This document shows positions 40,092 through 47,598 of a stretch of 64,000 nucleotides of DNA, piece after piece (the first letter of the stretch is position 1; every line of letters starts with the position of its first letter). The translations under genes were made by a program, and so were the position numbers. The DNA comes from Salinimicrobium tongyeongense (lineage in GTDB: Bacteria; Bacteroidota; Bacteroidia; Flavobacteriales; Flavobacteriaceae). The notes under the pieces were generated by a model. That model was given only the letters and a program-made list of their open reading frames with translations, made no database searches and was not told the DNA's origin. The stretch is taken from contig NZ_CP069620.1 in NCBI RefSeq assembly GCF_026109735.1, positions 2,480,001 through 2,544,000 on the forward strand, written 5' to 3'.

Positions 40092-41472
40092 CTATTCAAT
40101 TTCTTCAGTAAAACTGGAGGCCGGTAAACCTGCTTCATTGAAAATGTTTGAAGTGCCGGTGTTGCGCCATGAATAACGTACTTCTACGGGTTCTTCAATA
40201 CCTTTCACCTCCAGTTCTATAAAATCCTTTTTTATGCTGAAATCTACCTGCTGAAAAATGCCATTTTTGCCGGCTACTTCAAACTGGGAAGCCGGGTTTT
40301 CTCTGTCCAGGCTTAATTTTTCAGCATTACTGAATTTAAGCTGAAGTTTATTTTTATGCTTGGTAATTCCTGAAATAAGCGGTGCATGGGCAGCAGTTTC
40401 CCTTCCGTAGACATCATTGAGGGCAAGCTTGGCAAAACGCAGCCCCACATCTTCTTTGTTGCGGGGGTGTATATCTTTAATGTTTCCAATGTCGCTGGTC
40501 ATCACCATTCCCGTTTTGGGCATTTTAAGGACCCTGCGCTGGGCATCTCTCACTTTTACTCCCGCGAAATTGTCTCCATATTCGTAAGGCGCGATTTGCG
40601 CGTAGAAAAAAGGAAGTTCAGAATGCCATTTTTGACGCCAGGAATTGATTAGCGCCAAAAAGATCTGCTCGTAATGATCGGCGTTATCGGTGTTTGACTC
40701 CCCCTGATACCATAAAACCCCGGCAAGTTCAAAAGGGCACCAGGGGGGCGATCATGGCATTGTAGAGCAGGCCGGGGTCACGTGGCCCCCATTCTGTAGG
40801 AGACAGCATCCTGGCTGCTTTGGTGAGTTGTTCATCGTTTTCAATAACTTCAGAAGGCATCCATACTTCTGCCGGAGTACCGCCCCAGCTGGAGTTGATG
40901 AGCCCTACCGGCACACCAACTTCTTTATTGATCTTTTTTCCGAAGAAATAGGCTACCGCACTAAAGTTTTTCATGGTTTCGGGGGTGCTGGCCTCCCAGC
41001 TGCCGTCGAGGTCCTGTTGCGGGCAGGTGGCAGTTCTATTCAAGGCCGTGAAGAAACGAATCTGGTCATTACCTGCATTTGCAATAGCAGCTTCGGCATT
41101 GTCTATTCCGGCAGCTGCAGTCCATTCCATGTTAGACTGGCCGCTCACCAGCCAAACCTCCCCTAAAAGCACATTTTTGAGCACCAGGCTGTTATAGCCC
41201 GTGATGGTCACTTCCTGCGGTCCTCTAATGTCGGGTGTGGGAAGGAGTATTTCCCAGTTTCCATTCTTTCCCACCCTGGTTTGTAGCGTATCATTGCCCC
41301 AGCTGGTCGAAATTTTGACCACTTCGCCCGGTTTGGCCCAACCCCATATTTTCACTTCAGCATTGCGCTGTAGCACCATATTATCTGAAAATATTGAAGG
41401 CAAAGAAACGTTCGAGAATGCATCAACTGGGATCATTGAAAAAACAGCTATAAAGAAGACCAAGCTTCGCAT
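40092..41472 (-). pseudogene. Sialate O-acetylesterase family protein, frameshifted
   Basis: Two minus-strand frames form one SASA/CE20-like esterase. The 5' part (41472-40729) has a signal peptide, a beta-sandwich, SGQSNMEW (Ser113) and SSWGGTPAEVWMPS, and stops after MIAPLVPF. The 3' part (to 40092) holds LINSWRQKW and the DIGNIKDIHP block with the catalytic His. Removing one base from the A4 run at 40731-40734 (T4 on the coding strand) joins them through PFELAGVLWYQGESNTDNAD, a sequence conserved in the family. The repaired product would be about 459 residues. This is either a recent one-base insertion in a homopolymer or a sequencing error. It starts 1 nt behind the aldo/keto reductase stop. 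The 3' part carries one exact copy of the iterated palindrome. Confidence 0.88.
40254..40268. repeat. Iterated palindrome inside the esterase gene
   Basis: The exact core AAAAATG-C-CATTTTT is read on the minus strand as GKNGIFQ. Flanks beyond the core are not complementary here. A partial copy (AATGCCATTTTTG) lies at 40622-40634 in the same gene. Confidence 0.8.
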
Positions 41473-41473
41473 G

Positions 41474-42472
41474 TTATTCTTTTTTTAGGATGGTTTCAAT
41501 CTTTTCGAGTTCTTCTTTGGTGAAATTGAGGTTCTTTAAACCTTCAATATTATCCTGAAGCTGTGAAACCCGACTCACACCCACCAAAACCGAACTCACC
41601 CGGTGATCTTTTAACAGCCATGCAATGGCCATTTGTGCGAGTGACTGATTTCGGTTCTGAGCCATTTCATTTAGTTCCTGCACCTGTTCCAGAAGTTTGG
41701 GGGTGATTTTGTTTTTGTCTAGATAACCGCCTTCAATGGCTGCCCTTGAATCGGCGGGAATTCCTCTCAAATATTTTGAGGTAAGTATGCCCTGCTCGAG
41801 GGGCGAAAAGACGATGCTTCCTAAACCCTCTTTTTCGAGGGTGTCTAAAAGGCCATCCTCAACCCACCGGTCAAACATATTATAACGGGGCTGGTGGATG
41901 ATAAAGGGCGTGCCCAGGTTCCGTAGAATCTCGGCAGCTTTAGCTGTTTGTCCTGCCTGGTACTGTGAAACCCCCACATACAGCGCTTTTCCCTGTCGCA
42001 CGATTTGGTCGAGGGCGCCCATGGTTTCTTCCAGCGGGGTGGCAGGATCGGGGCGGTGGTGATAGAAAATATCCACATAATCCAGGCCCATTCTTTTGAG
42101 CGATTGGTCAAGGCTGGCAATGAGGTACTTTCGCGACCCGAAGTTGCCGTATGGCCCCGGCCACATATCCCAGCCTGCCTTGGTTGAAATGAGCAGCTCA
42201 TCGCGATATGCCTTAAAATCTTCTTTGAAGATCTTCCCGAAATTGGTTTCTGCCGAACCGTAAGGCGGGCCGTAATTATTGGCCAGGTCAAAATGTGTTA
42301 TTCCCTTATCAAAAGCTGTGCGCAGCAGCTGCCTTGAATTTTCAAAGCTGGTGGTGTTGCCAAAGTTGTGCCACAGGCCAAGGGAAAGCAGCGGCAGTTT
42401 TATGCCACTTTTGCCACAGCGGCGATAGCTCATTTTTTCATAACGGTCTTTGGCGGCGGTATAATTACTCAT
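41474..42472 (-). CDS. Aldo/keto reductase, YghZ-like
   Basis: A 332-residue cytoplasmic NADPH-dependent aldo/keto reductase. The ATG at 42472 (MSNYTAAKDRYEKM) is chosen because a 20-residue extension to 42532 lies inside the upstream gene and lacks family similarity. The catalytic tetrad is visible: Asp and Tyr in HFDLANNYGPPYG, Lys in ISTKAGWDMWPGPYGN, His in YHHRPDPATPLEE. GLWHNFG and the glycine-rich YGNFGSRKYL place it with E. coli YghZ (L-glyceraldehyde-3-phosphate reductase) and voltage-gated-channel beta-subunit relatives. Its substrate here is unknown. The start overlaps the stop of the CE2-type esterase gene by 8 nt, and its stop is 1 nt before the next ATG, so it is firmly in an operon. 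Confidence 0.88.
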   Translation of the reverse strand: MSNYTAAKDRYEKMSYRRCGKSGIKLPLLSLGLWHNFGNTTSFENSRQLLRTAFDKGITHFDLANNYGPPYGSAETNFGKIFKEDFKAYRDELLISTKAGWDMWPGPYGNFGSRKYLIASLDQSLKRMGLDYVDIFYHHRPDPATPLEETMGALDQIVRQGKALYVGVSQYQAGQTAKAAEILRNLGTPFIIHQPRYNMFDRWVEDGLLDTLEKEGLGSIVFSPLEQGILTSKYLRGIPADSRAAIEGGYLDKNKITPKLLEQVQELNEMAQNRNQSLAQMAIAWLLKDHRVSSVLVGVSRVSQLQDNIEGLKNLNFTKEELEKIETILKKE

Positions 42473-43559
42473 GCGTGGTATTATTGAGAAGTTTGCGGTA
42501 AAAAGGAAGAAGTTTTTCGGCCATGATTTCATGGTCGTGAACGCCAGGATGCCCGGTGCAACCTACAGCATCCATTTTTTCAAATTCAAAGACTTCAATG
42601 CTCTTTTCGGGGAACTCATCCCTGATGTCTTTAAGTATCCTGATAAGTTCCCTACCCTCTTTTTCCGCAGTCATTGGGCTGGAGATAAGGGCAATTTTAG
42701 TTTCGGGATAGACTTCAATAAGAGCTTCTATGAAGCTTATATAGTTCTTTTTAAAACTTTCTTCTTTAAAAGGAAGGCGTTCCTTTTTTCCATCACCCAT
42801 AGAAAAATCGTTAGTGCCAAGGGCGATACTCACAATATCGGGAATATCCTCTTTATTGATCTCTGCCCGCGGCCCCTGTTCTGCATTAAGGTGCAGGTAG
42901 GGGTACACCTGCGGCATCACAGGCTGGTCTTCGTCATTCCAGTTTCGGTACATGCCCATACCCGAGATACAGTTTATTTCAAAATCAACATTCAGCATGC
43001 GCGCCACACGTGGGCCATAGGCCATATAAGCACTGTGCTGGTCGTACCATTCGCCTTCACCACAATCAATTTCACTGGTATCGGCGCCCATACCACAGGT
43101 AATGGAGTCGCCTATAAACTCAATTTTTGCGCGCTTTTCTTCGGAAGTTTTCCCTATTTTTTGCGCCCTTAAGCCATTGAAGATAAGCAGGCCGTTTGAA
43201 GCTTCGGTTTCTTTGTAGATCGCCAGGCTATTGGCCGAATCTTTCTTCGGAAGTGCGAATTTTAGGCTGTCTTTGGTGATCCTGAAGCGGCCTTTGTACT
43301 CCTCATTCAATTCAACCGCCACGTAATGGTGCCCGGTGCCGTCACTTTTCATAAAAACGGTGACCGTGTCGCCATAAACATCTGCTTTTACTGAAGAAGC
43401 CGAAGCAATGAGCTTTATGCCCTCGCTCGACGGCTGAATACGGCCTGAGTAGGTGAAATTTTCATTTTGAGGTTCAAAGAATTTGTCTTTTGGAACTTCC
43501 TGTTCCAGTTTGCAGCTGCTTAGAAGTAGCGCTGAAATAAATAAAATATGGAGGCGCAT
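42465..43559 (-). CDS. CE2-type SGNH acetylesterase lipoprotein
   Basis: A 364-residue lipoprotein (LLLSSCKLE, Cys16). An N-terminal beta-sandwich (about 30-140) is followed by a C-terminal SGNH hydrolase domain, the layout of carbohydrate esterase family 2. The SGNH blocks are visible: FIGDSITCG with Ser152, SGMGMYRNW, ALGTNDFS with the Asn, and HPGVHDHEIMA with the His. CE2 enzymes remove acetyl groups from O-6 or O-3/O-4 of glucose-, mannose- or xylose-based polysaccharides. It is co-transcribed with the aldo/keto reductase, the second (broken) acetylesterase and the lactonase, giving a small deacetylation unit. Confidence 0.87.
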   Translation of the reverse strand: MRLHILFISALLLSSCKLEQEVPKDKFFEPQNENFTYSGRIQPSSEGIKLIASASSVKADVYGDTVTVFMKSDGTGHHYVAVELNEEYKGRFRITKDSLKFALPKKDSANSLAIYKETEASNGLLIFNGLRAQKIGKTSEEKRAKIEFIGDSITCGMGADTSEIDCGEGEWYDQHSAYMAYGPRVARMLNVDFEINCISGMGMYRNWNDEDQPVMPQVYPYLHLNAEQGPRAEINKEDIPDIVSIALGTNDFSMGDGKKERLPFKEESFKKNYISFIEALIEVYPETKIALISSPMTAEKEGRELIRILKDIRDEFPEKSIEVFEFEKMDAVGCTGHPGVHDHEIMAEKLLPFYRKLLNNTTHE

Positions 43560-43644
43560 TTTTTGCTATTTTGGAGACCCTAATTTACGGTTTTCCTGCA
43601 GATCCTTATTTACCGATCCTTTCAAATGCTGATATTATTTTAAA

Positions 43645-43682
43645 AAAAATGTCCGCCGGAAATTTTTTCGGCAGACATTTTT
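43645..43682 (-). terminator. Intrinsic terminator after the acyl-CoA synthetase gene
   Basis: A stem AAAAATGTC-GCCG / CGGC-GACATTTTT with one mismatched pair and a 10-nt loop lies 20 nt beyond the stop codon, with a T-run on the minus strand. The remaining gap up to 43559 shows nothing else. Confidence 0.75.
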
Positions 43683-43702
43683 CAATTTTCTATCTCAGGT
43701 TT

Positions 43703-45481
43703 TTACGACTTCTCGTAGATGCCGTCGTAAAGGTCCTGGTATAATTTTATGATATTTCGGCGTTTGAGCTTCATGGTAGGGGTGAGGTGTTCGCTCTCAA
43801 TACTCCAGACATCGGGGGTAAGTTCAAATTTTTTGATCTTTTCCCAGCTTCCGAATTTTTGGTTGTAGAAATCCACTTCCTCCTGGATGCGTTTTTTAAC
43901 CTCTTCGTTATGAATAAGATCGGCATTACTCGGGCCTACTTCTATATGTTTTCTTTTTGCCCATTCGCGAACAAATTCAAAATCGGGCTGAATGAGTGCC
44001 GCAGGCATTTTTTCGCCCTCTCCAATCACCATTAATTCAGCAATAAAGCGAGACTGCTTCATCTGGTTTTCAATAACCTGGGGCGCCACATATTTTCCGC
44101 CAGAGGTCTTGAACATCTCTTTTTTCCGGTCGGTGATCTTGAGAAAACCTTCGCTGTCAAGCTCTCCAATATCCCCGGTGTGAAAATAGCCATCTTCGTT
44201 AATGGCCTGTTTGGTCTTTTCGGGTTCTTTGTAGTAACCCATCATCACGTTAGGTCCTTTACACAGGATTTCCCCGTCTTCGGCGATCTTGACCTCTACA
44301 TTCTTAAGGACTTTCCCCACGGTTCCAATTTTGAACCCGCGGTTTCTCTGATCGTTAACGGCGATTACGGGAGAGGTTTCGGTGAGGCCGTAACCTTCCA
44401 TTACCGGGATGCCTGCAGCCGCAAAGACCCGGGCAAGCCTTGGCTGAAGTGCAGCACTTCCCGATACTATAAGTTCAATTCTGCCGCCCAGGCCTTCTTT
44501 CCATTTAGAAAAGACGAGCTTTCGGGCAATTTTGAGCCGGGTTTCATACCACCAGCCGTTAGCGCCATAAGGTTCGAATTCCAGACCAAGTTCAACAGAC
44601 CAGAAGAACAGTTTTTGCTTAATGCCGCCCACTGTAGAGCCTTTGGCAATGATCTTGTCATAAACTTTTTCAAGCAGCCTTGGTACAGCCGAGATCACAT
44701 GAGGTTTCACCTCCTTCAGGTTATCGCTTATCTTGTCAATAGATTCAGCAAAATGTATAGAAACGCTGTAATACTGGTAGAGATAAAGGATCATCCTTTC
44801 AAAAATGTGACATACGGGCAAAAAGCTGAGCGAGGTATAGGTGCCAAATTCAAAGGGCACCCGGTCTGAGCTAAGCAGTACATCACTCACAATGTTCTTG
44901 TGGCTAAGCATTACACCCTTAGGCCTTCCGGTAGTTCCCGAAGTATAGATTAGCGTGGCAAGATCATCTTCCTTTACTGCCTTTTTTCGCGCCTCAACTT
45001 CATCCTGGTTAGACTTGTCTTCTCCAAGTTTTAAAATTTCCTTCCAGTTATCGGCTCCCGCAATTTCATCAAAGGTGTACACCCCTTTTAAACTGGTATT
45101 GCTTCGAATGGTGTTTAGCTTATCAAGGATCTCTTTATCTGATACAAAGCAATAGATAGATTCACTGTGATTGAGCACATATTCATAATCTTCTTCAGAA
45201 ATAGTAGGATAAATAGGCACGTTTTGGGCCCCGAGCTGTAAAATTCCAATATCCAGCACGTTCCATTCCGTCCGGTTACTGGTCGAGATCACTGCGATCT
45301 TGTCATTAGGCTGTATGCCCAGTCGCAGCAATCCCCGGCTTACGGCATTGGCCTGGTCTACATATTCCTGAGAAGAAAGGGCTTCCCACTTCCCATTGTA
45401 CTTGGTGACCAGGGATTTTTCCCGTGGTGCATTTTCCAACTGGAAATAGGGAAAATCAAAAAGTCGTTTTATTTCAATCAT
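43703..45481 (-). CDS. Long-chain fatty acid-CoA ligase (AMP-forming)
   Basis: A 592-residue ANL-superfamily enzyme that activates fatty acids to acyl-CoA via acyl-adenylate. Motifs include the P-loop LIYTSGTTGRPKGVMLSH (about 180-197), GYGLTETSP, YFHTGDIGELDSEGFLKITDRKKEMFKTSGGKYVAP with the hinge Lys/Arg, and a C-terminal PTMKLKR with the catalytic Lys. It resembles the FAA1/LACS bacterial group rather than acetyl-CoA synthetase. No signal peptide; probably membrane-associated. It stands alone between a terminator and an aminotransferase gene 78 nt upstream. Confidence 0.93.
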   Translation of the reverse strand: MIEIKRLFDFPYFQLENAPREKSLVTKYNGKWEALSSQEYVDQANAVSRGLLRLGIQPNDKIAVISTSNRTEWNVLDIGILQLGAQNVPIYPTISEEDYEYVLNHSESIYCFVSDKEILDKLNTIRSNTSLKGVYTFDEIAGADNWKEILKLGEDKSNQDEVEARKKAVKEDDLATLIYTSGTTGRPKGVMLSHKNIVSDVLLSSDRVPFEFGTYTSLSFLPVCHIFERMILYLYQYYSVSIHFAESIDKISDNLKEVKPHVISAVPRLLEKVYDKIIAKGSTVGGIKQKLFFWSVELGLEFEPYGANGWWYETRLKIARKLVFSKWKEGLGGRIELIVSGSAALQPRLARVFAAAGIPVMEGYGLTETSPVIAVNDQRNRGFKIGTVGKVLKNVEVKIAEDGEILCKGPNVMMGYYKEPEKTKQAINEDGYFHTGDIGELDSEGFLKITDRKKEMFKTSGGKYVAPQVIENQMKQSRFIAELMVIGEGEKMPAALIQPDFEFVREWAKRKHIEVGPSNADLIHNEEVKKRIQEEVDFYNQKFGSWEKIKKFELTPDVWSIESEHLTPTMKLKRRNIIKLYQDLYDGIYEKS

Positions 45482-45559
45482 TTATTGATTTGTTACGATA
45501 GTCTGTGCAAAATAGCAAAAGAAGCATCTATTTCAAATAAATTTTATAAAATCTCCTGT

Positions 45560-46738
45560 TTAGGTGCATGATTTTAATAAATTGAGACCTTCAAGGGCTG
45601 TTTTCTGCGGCATTTGAAAATTTGGCAGGAACAGGAGAGAAGATCCCTCGGTATTTATCAGCAGGCCTTTCTCCAGGGCCTTTTGTTTGATGTTTGAAGC
45701 ATAATCTTCATCATAAACCTCTACGCCAATGGCGGCACCTTTAATTCGCACCTCCGGCTCTTTTCTGAAATTTACTTCTGAAATGCCATTTTTGAAGGTC
45801 TCTGCGAGTTGTTCTATGTTCTCGAATAGTCTTTTTTGGTTCTTCTCAAGGTAATGTAGCGCGGCCAGAGAAGCATCTACAGCTACCGGGTGCCATCCGT
45901 AAGACGAATATAATCCAATTTTTCCACTTAACTGCCGGTCAATTTCTGAAGTGGTGATTACTGCGCCCATCCCTGCGTGGCCTGCAGTAATGGCTTTAGC
46001 CATGCCCAAGATGTCGGGTTCAATATCGAAGTGTTCTGAAGCAAACATTTTTCCGGTTCTTCCAAAGCCCGTGATGGCTTCATCCATGATCAATAAAGTA
46101 CCTGTGTCTTTACAGATTTTGTTTAGCCCTGCCATAAATTCTTTTTCGGGAACCACAACGCCAAGGTTGATGATGACAGGTTCCATAATAACTGCGGCAA
46201 ATTCTTTGGTTGAAAGCAGTTTTTTTACCCGCTCGAGTTTTTCAGAATTTAATGGAAGCTCCAGTTTTTCAAAGCCTTCTAAAAGTTTGGGAAAGCCTTT
46301 TTTCTTTTTTGTAGCTCCAATACTCAAGGCGCCCATGGTATTCCCGTGGTAGCTGCCTTCAATAGATAAAATCTTTTCTCTGCCGGTGTACATGGTGGCC
46401 ATTTCCAAAGCGGCGTCTACAGCTTCCGATCCTCCCGTCATCCTGTAGCTTTTCTGAAGTTTTCCCGGGGCCAGTTTGGCTAAAACTTCGGCCAGTTCGC
46501 TCCAGCCCCTGTAGTAAAAGTTTGGATAAACATACGCCGGACGGTCTTTCTTCCTGATTGCTTCTTCAATTTCTTCAACGCCCCAGCCAAGATTGCCCAC
46601 TCCGGCGCCTCCCAGAAAATCGATATATTTTTTTCCGTTGGCAGCATAGATGTAGCTGCCTTTTGCCCTTGTAACTTCAAGGTCTAACGCCTGATTTCCA
46701 CGTCCAAAATACTTATCGTCTTTCTCTTTGTTGTCCAT
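45560..46738 (-). CDS. Class III (PLP-dependent) aminotransferase
   Basis: A 392-residue fold-type I aminotransferase of the ornithine/4-aminobutyrate/acetylornithine group. Visible signatures are MTGGSEAVDAALEMA, IEGSYHGNTMGALSIG, the cofactor-binding Asp in LLIMDEAITGFGRTG and the Schiff-base lysine Lys248 in GMAKAITAG. Substrate specificity cannot be read from sequence; ArgD is unlikely because no arginine genes are near. A partial copy of the iterated palindrome (45781-45793) encodes FKNGIS near residue 320. The 209-nt upstream gap is shared with a divergent DUF4136 lipoprotein gene. Confidence 0.88.
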   Translation of the reverse strand: MDNKEKDDKYFGRGNQALDLEVTRAKGSYIYAANGKKYIDFLGGAGVGNLGWGVEEIEEAIRKKDRPAYVYPNFYYRGWSELAEVLAKLAPGKLQKSYRMTGGSEAVDAALEMATMYTGREKILSIEGSYHGNTMGALSIGATKKKKGFPKLLEGFEKLELPLNSEKLERVKKLLSTKEFAAVIMEPVIINLGVVVPEKEFMAGLNKICKDTGTLLIMDEAITGFGRTGKMFASEHFDIEPDILGMAKAITAGHAGMGAVITTSEIDRQLSGKIGLYSSYGWHPVAVDASLAALHYLEKNQKRLFENIEQLAETFKNGISEVNFRKEPEVRIKGAAIGVEVYDEDYASNIKQKALEKGLLINTEGSSLLFLPNFQMPQKTALEGLNLLKSCT

Positions 46739-46947
46739 CTTCCTGTTTTTCCTCTTAAGTTAAGAATCATCAGCTCCAAATTGTGTTATAGAAAGGTGAA
46801 ATGCCCACGGCTGAAGTATCCTTATTTGAAGAAAAATTCCTACATGCAGGTTAAAAATCTGATAATTCAGTTAAAGTATTAATTATCAGTGTTTTTAAAT
46901 AATTAATTTAAAGAGAGTAAAACTATAAACTTTAAAAACCAACAGCT
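46739..46947. other. 209-nt divergent gap
   Basis: No gene is seen. A dyad CTGATAATT...AATTATCAG (46859-46889, 9-nt arms, 13-nt spacer) lies about 60 nt before the DUF4136 start and may be an operator or leader hairpin. No exact TAnnTTTG box was found for either gene. Confidence 0.3.
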
Positions 46948-47538
46948 ATGAAAAAACTAAATCTAATTGTAATGTTGTTAATTGTCGGGCTTATCCTTGG
47001 ATGTGGGCCCAGAGTGGCAACACAAAAAACCACTTCAAAAGATCTTGGTAATTATGACTCTTTTGCGTACCTGCCCAATTCAAATGTCAATGCCCAAAAC
47101 CTGCCAATGGATTCTGAAGATGTGAGCCGGGCAGTGATCGAGGCAGTAAATATGAACATGAGGGAAGTCGGCTATAACCTCGACCGCCAAAATCCCGATT
47201 TGCTGGTACTCATTAGTACCGAAACCGATACAGAACTGGAAACTACCACAGACGCTGTTTATGCTACTTACCCTTATACTGCAGGGGTGAGCACAATAAA
47301 CCCGCTTTACAATAATTACTACTACGGCGGATATGCCGGGTACAACAATATTATTGGTTATGATACCGATACTTATGCCTATGAAGAAGGTACCGTGGTG
47401 ATTAATCTCGTTGACCGCGAAAGCCGAAATACCGTTTGGAAAGGCGTGGCATCAGAGAGCCTTAGCAACCAGAGTAATATTCAGGAAATAAGGGGTCTCG
47501 TAAATGCCATTTTTGAGGAGTATCCGCTGAACAATTGA
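46948..47538 (+). CDS. DUF4136 family lipoprotein
   Basis: A 196-residue lipoprotein (LILGCGPRV, Cys19) of the DUF4136 type. It has the usual KDLGNYDSFAYLPN start, an alpha/beta core with VSRAVIEAVNMNMREVGYNLDRQNPDLLVLIST, a Tyr/Asn-rich loop (about residues 110-150) and a conserved end IVINLVDRESRNTVWKGVASES. The family is common in Bacteroidota envelopes and has no known function. It is a single gene, closed by a bidirectional terminator. Confidence 0.85.
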   Translation: MKKLNLIVMLLIVGLILGCGPRVATQKTTSKDLGNYDSFAYLPNSNVNAQNLPMDSEDVSRAVIEAVNMNMREVGYNLDRQNPDLLVLISTETDTELETTTDAVYATYPYTAGVSTINPLYNNYYYGGYAGYNNIIGYDTDTYAYEEGTVVINLVDRESRNTVWKGVASESLSNQSNIQEIRGLVNAIFEEYPLNN

Positions 47539-47565
47539 TCTTTATAAATTAAGATATTACAAAAG

Positions 47566-47595
47566 AAAAGGTCCGGAGTTTTTCCGGACCTTTTT
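47566..47595. terminator. Bidirectional terminator between DUF4136 gene and purL
   Basis: AAAAGGTCCGGA and TCCGGACCTTTT flank a 5-nt loop (GTTTT). A- and T-tracts on both sides serve the two convergent genes. Confidence 0.88.
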
Positions 47596-47598
47596 AGT

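Noticed and set aside
42471-43172. 233-codon open frame on the plus strand
   Set aside because: It lies fully antisense to the CE2-type esterase gene, shows no family features, and has biased composition explained by the opposite coding frame.
44575-44586. tRNA T-loop-like GGTTCGAATTCC
   Set aside because: It lies inside the acyl-CoA synthetase coding sequence and no cloverleaf can be drawn around it.
44180-44869. 229-codon open frame on the plus strand
   Set aside because: It is antisense to the acyl-CoA synthetase gene, whose motifs are all intact; no start context and no recognisable domain.
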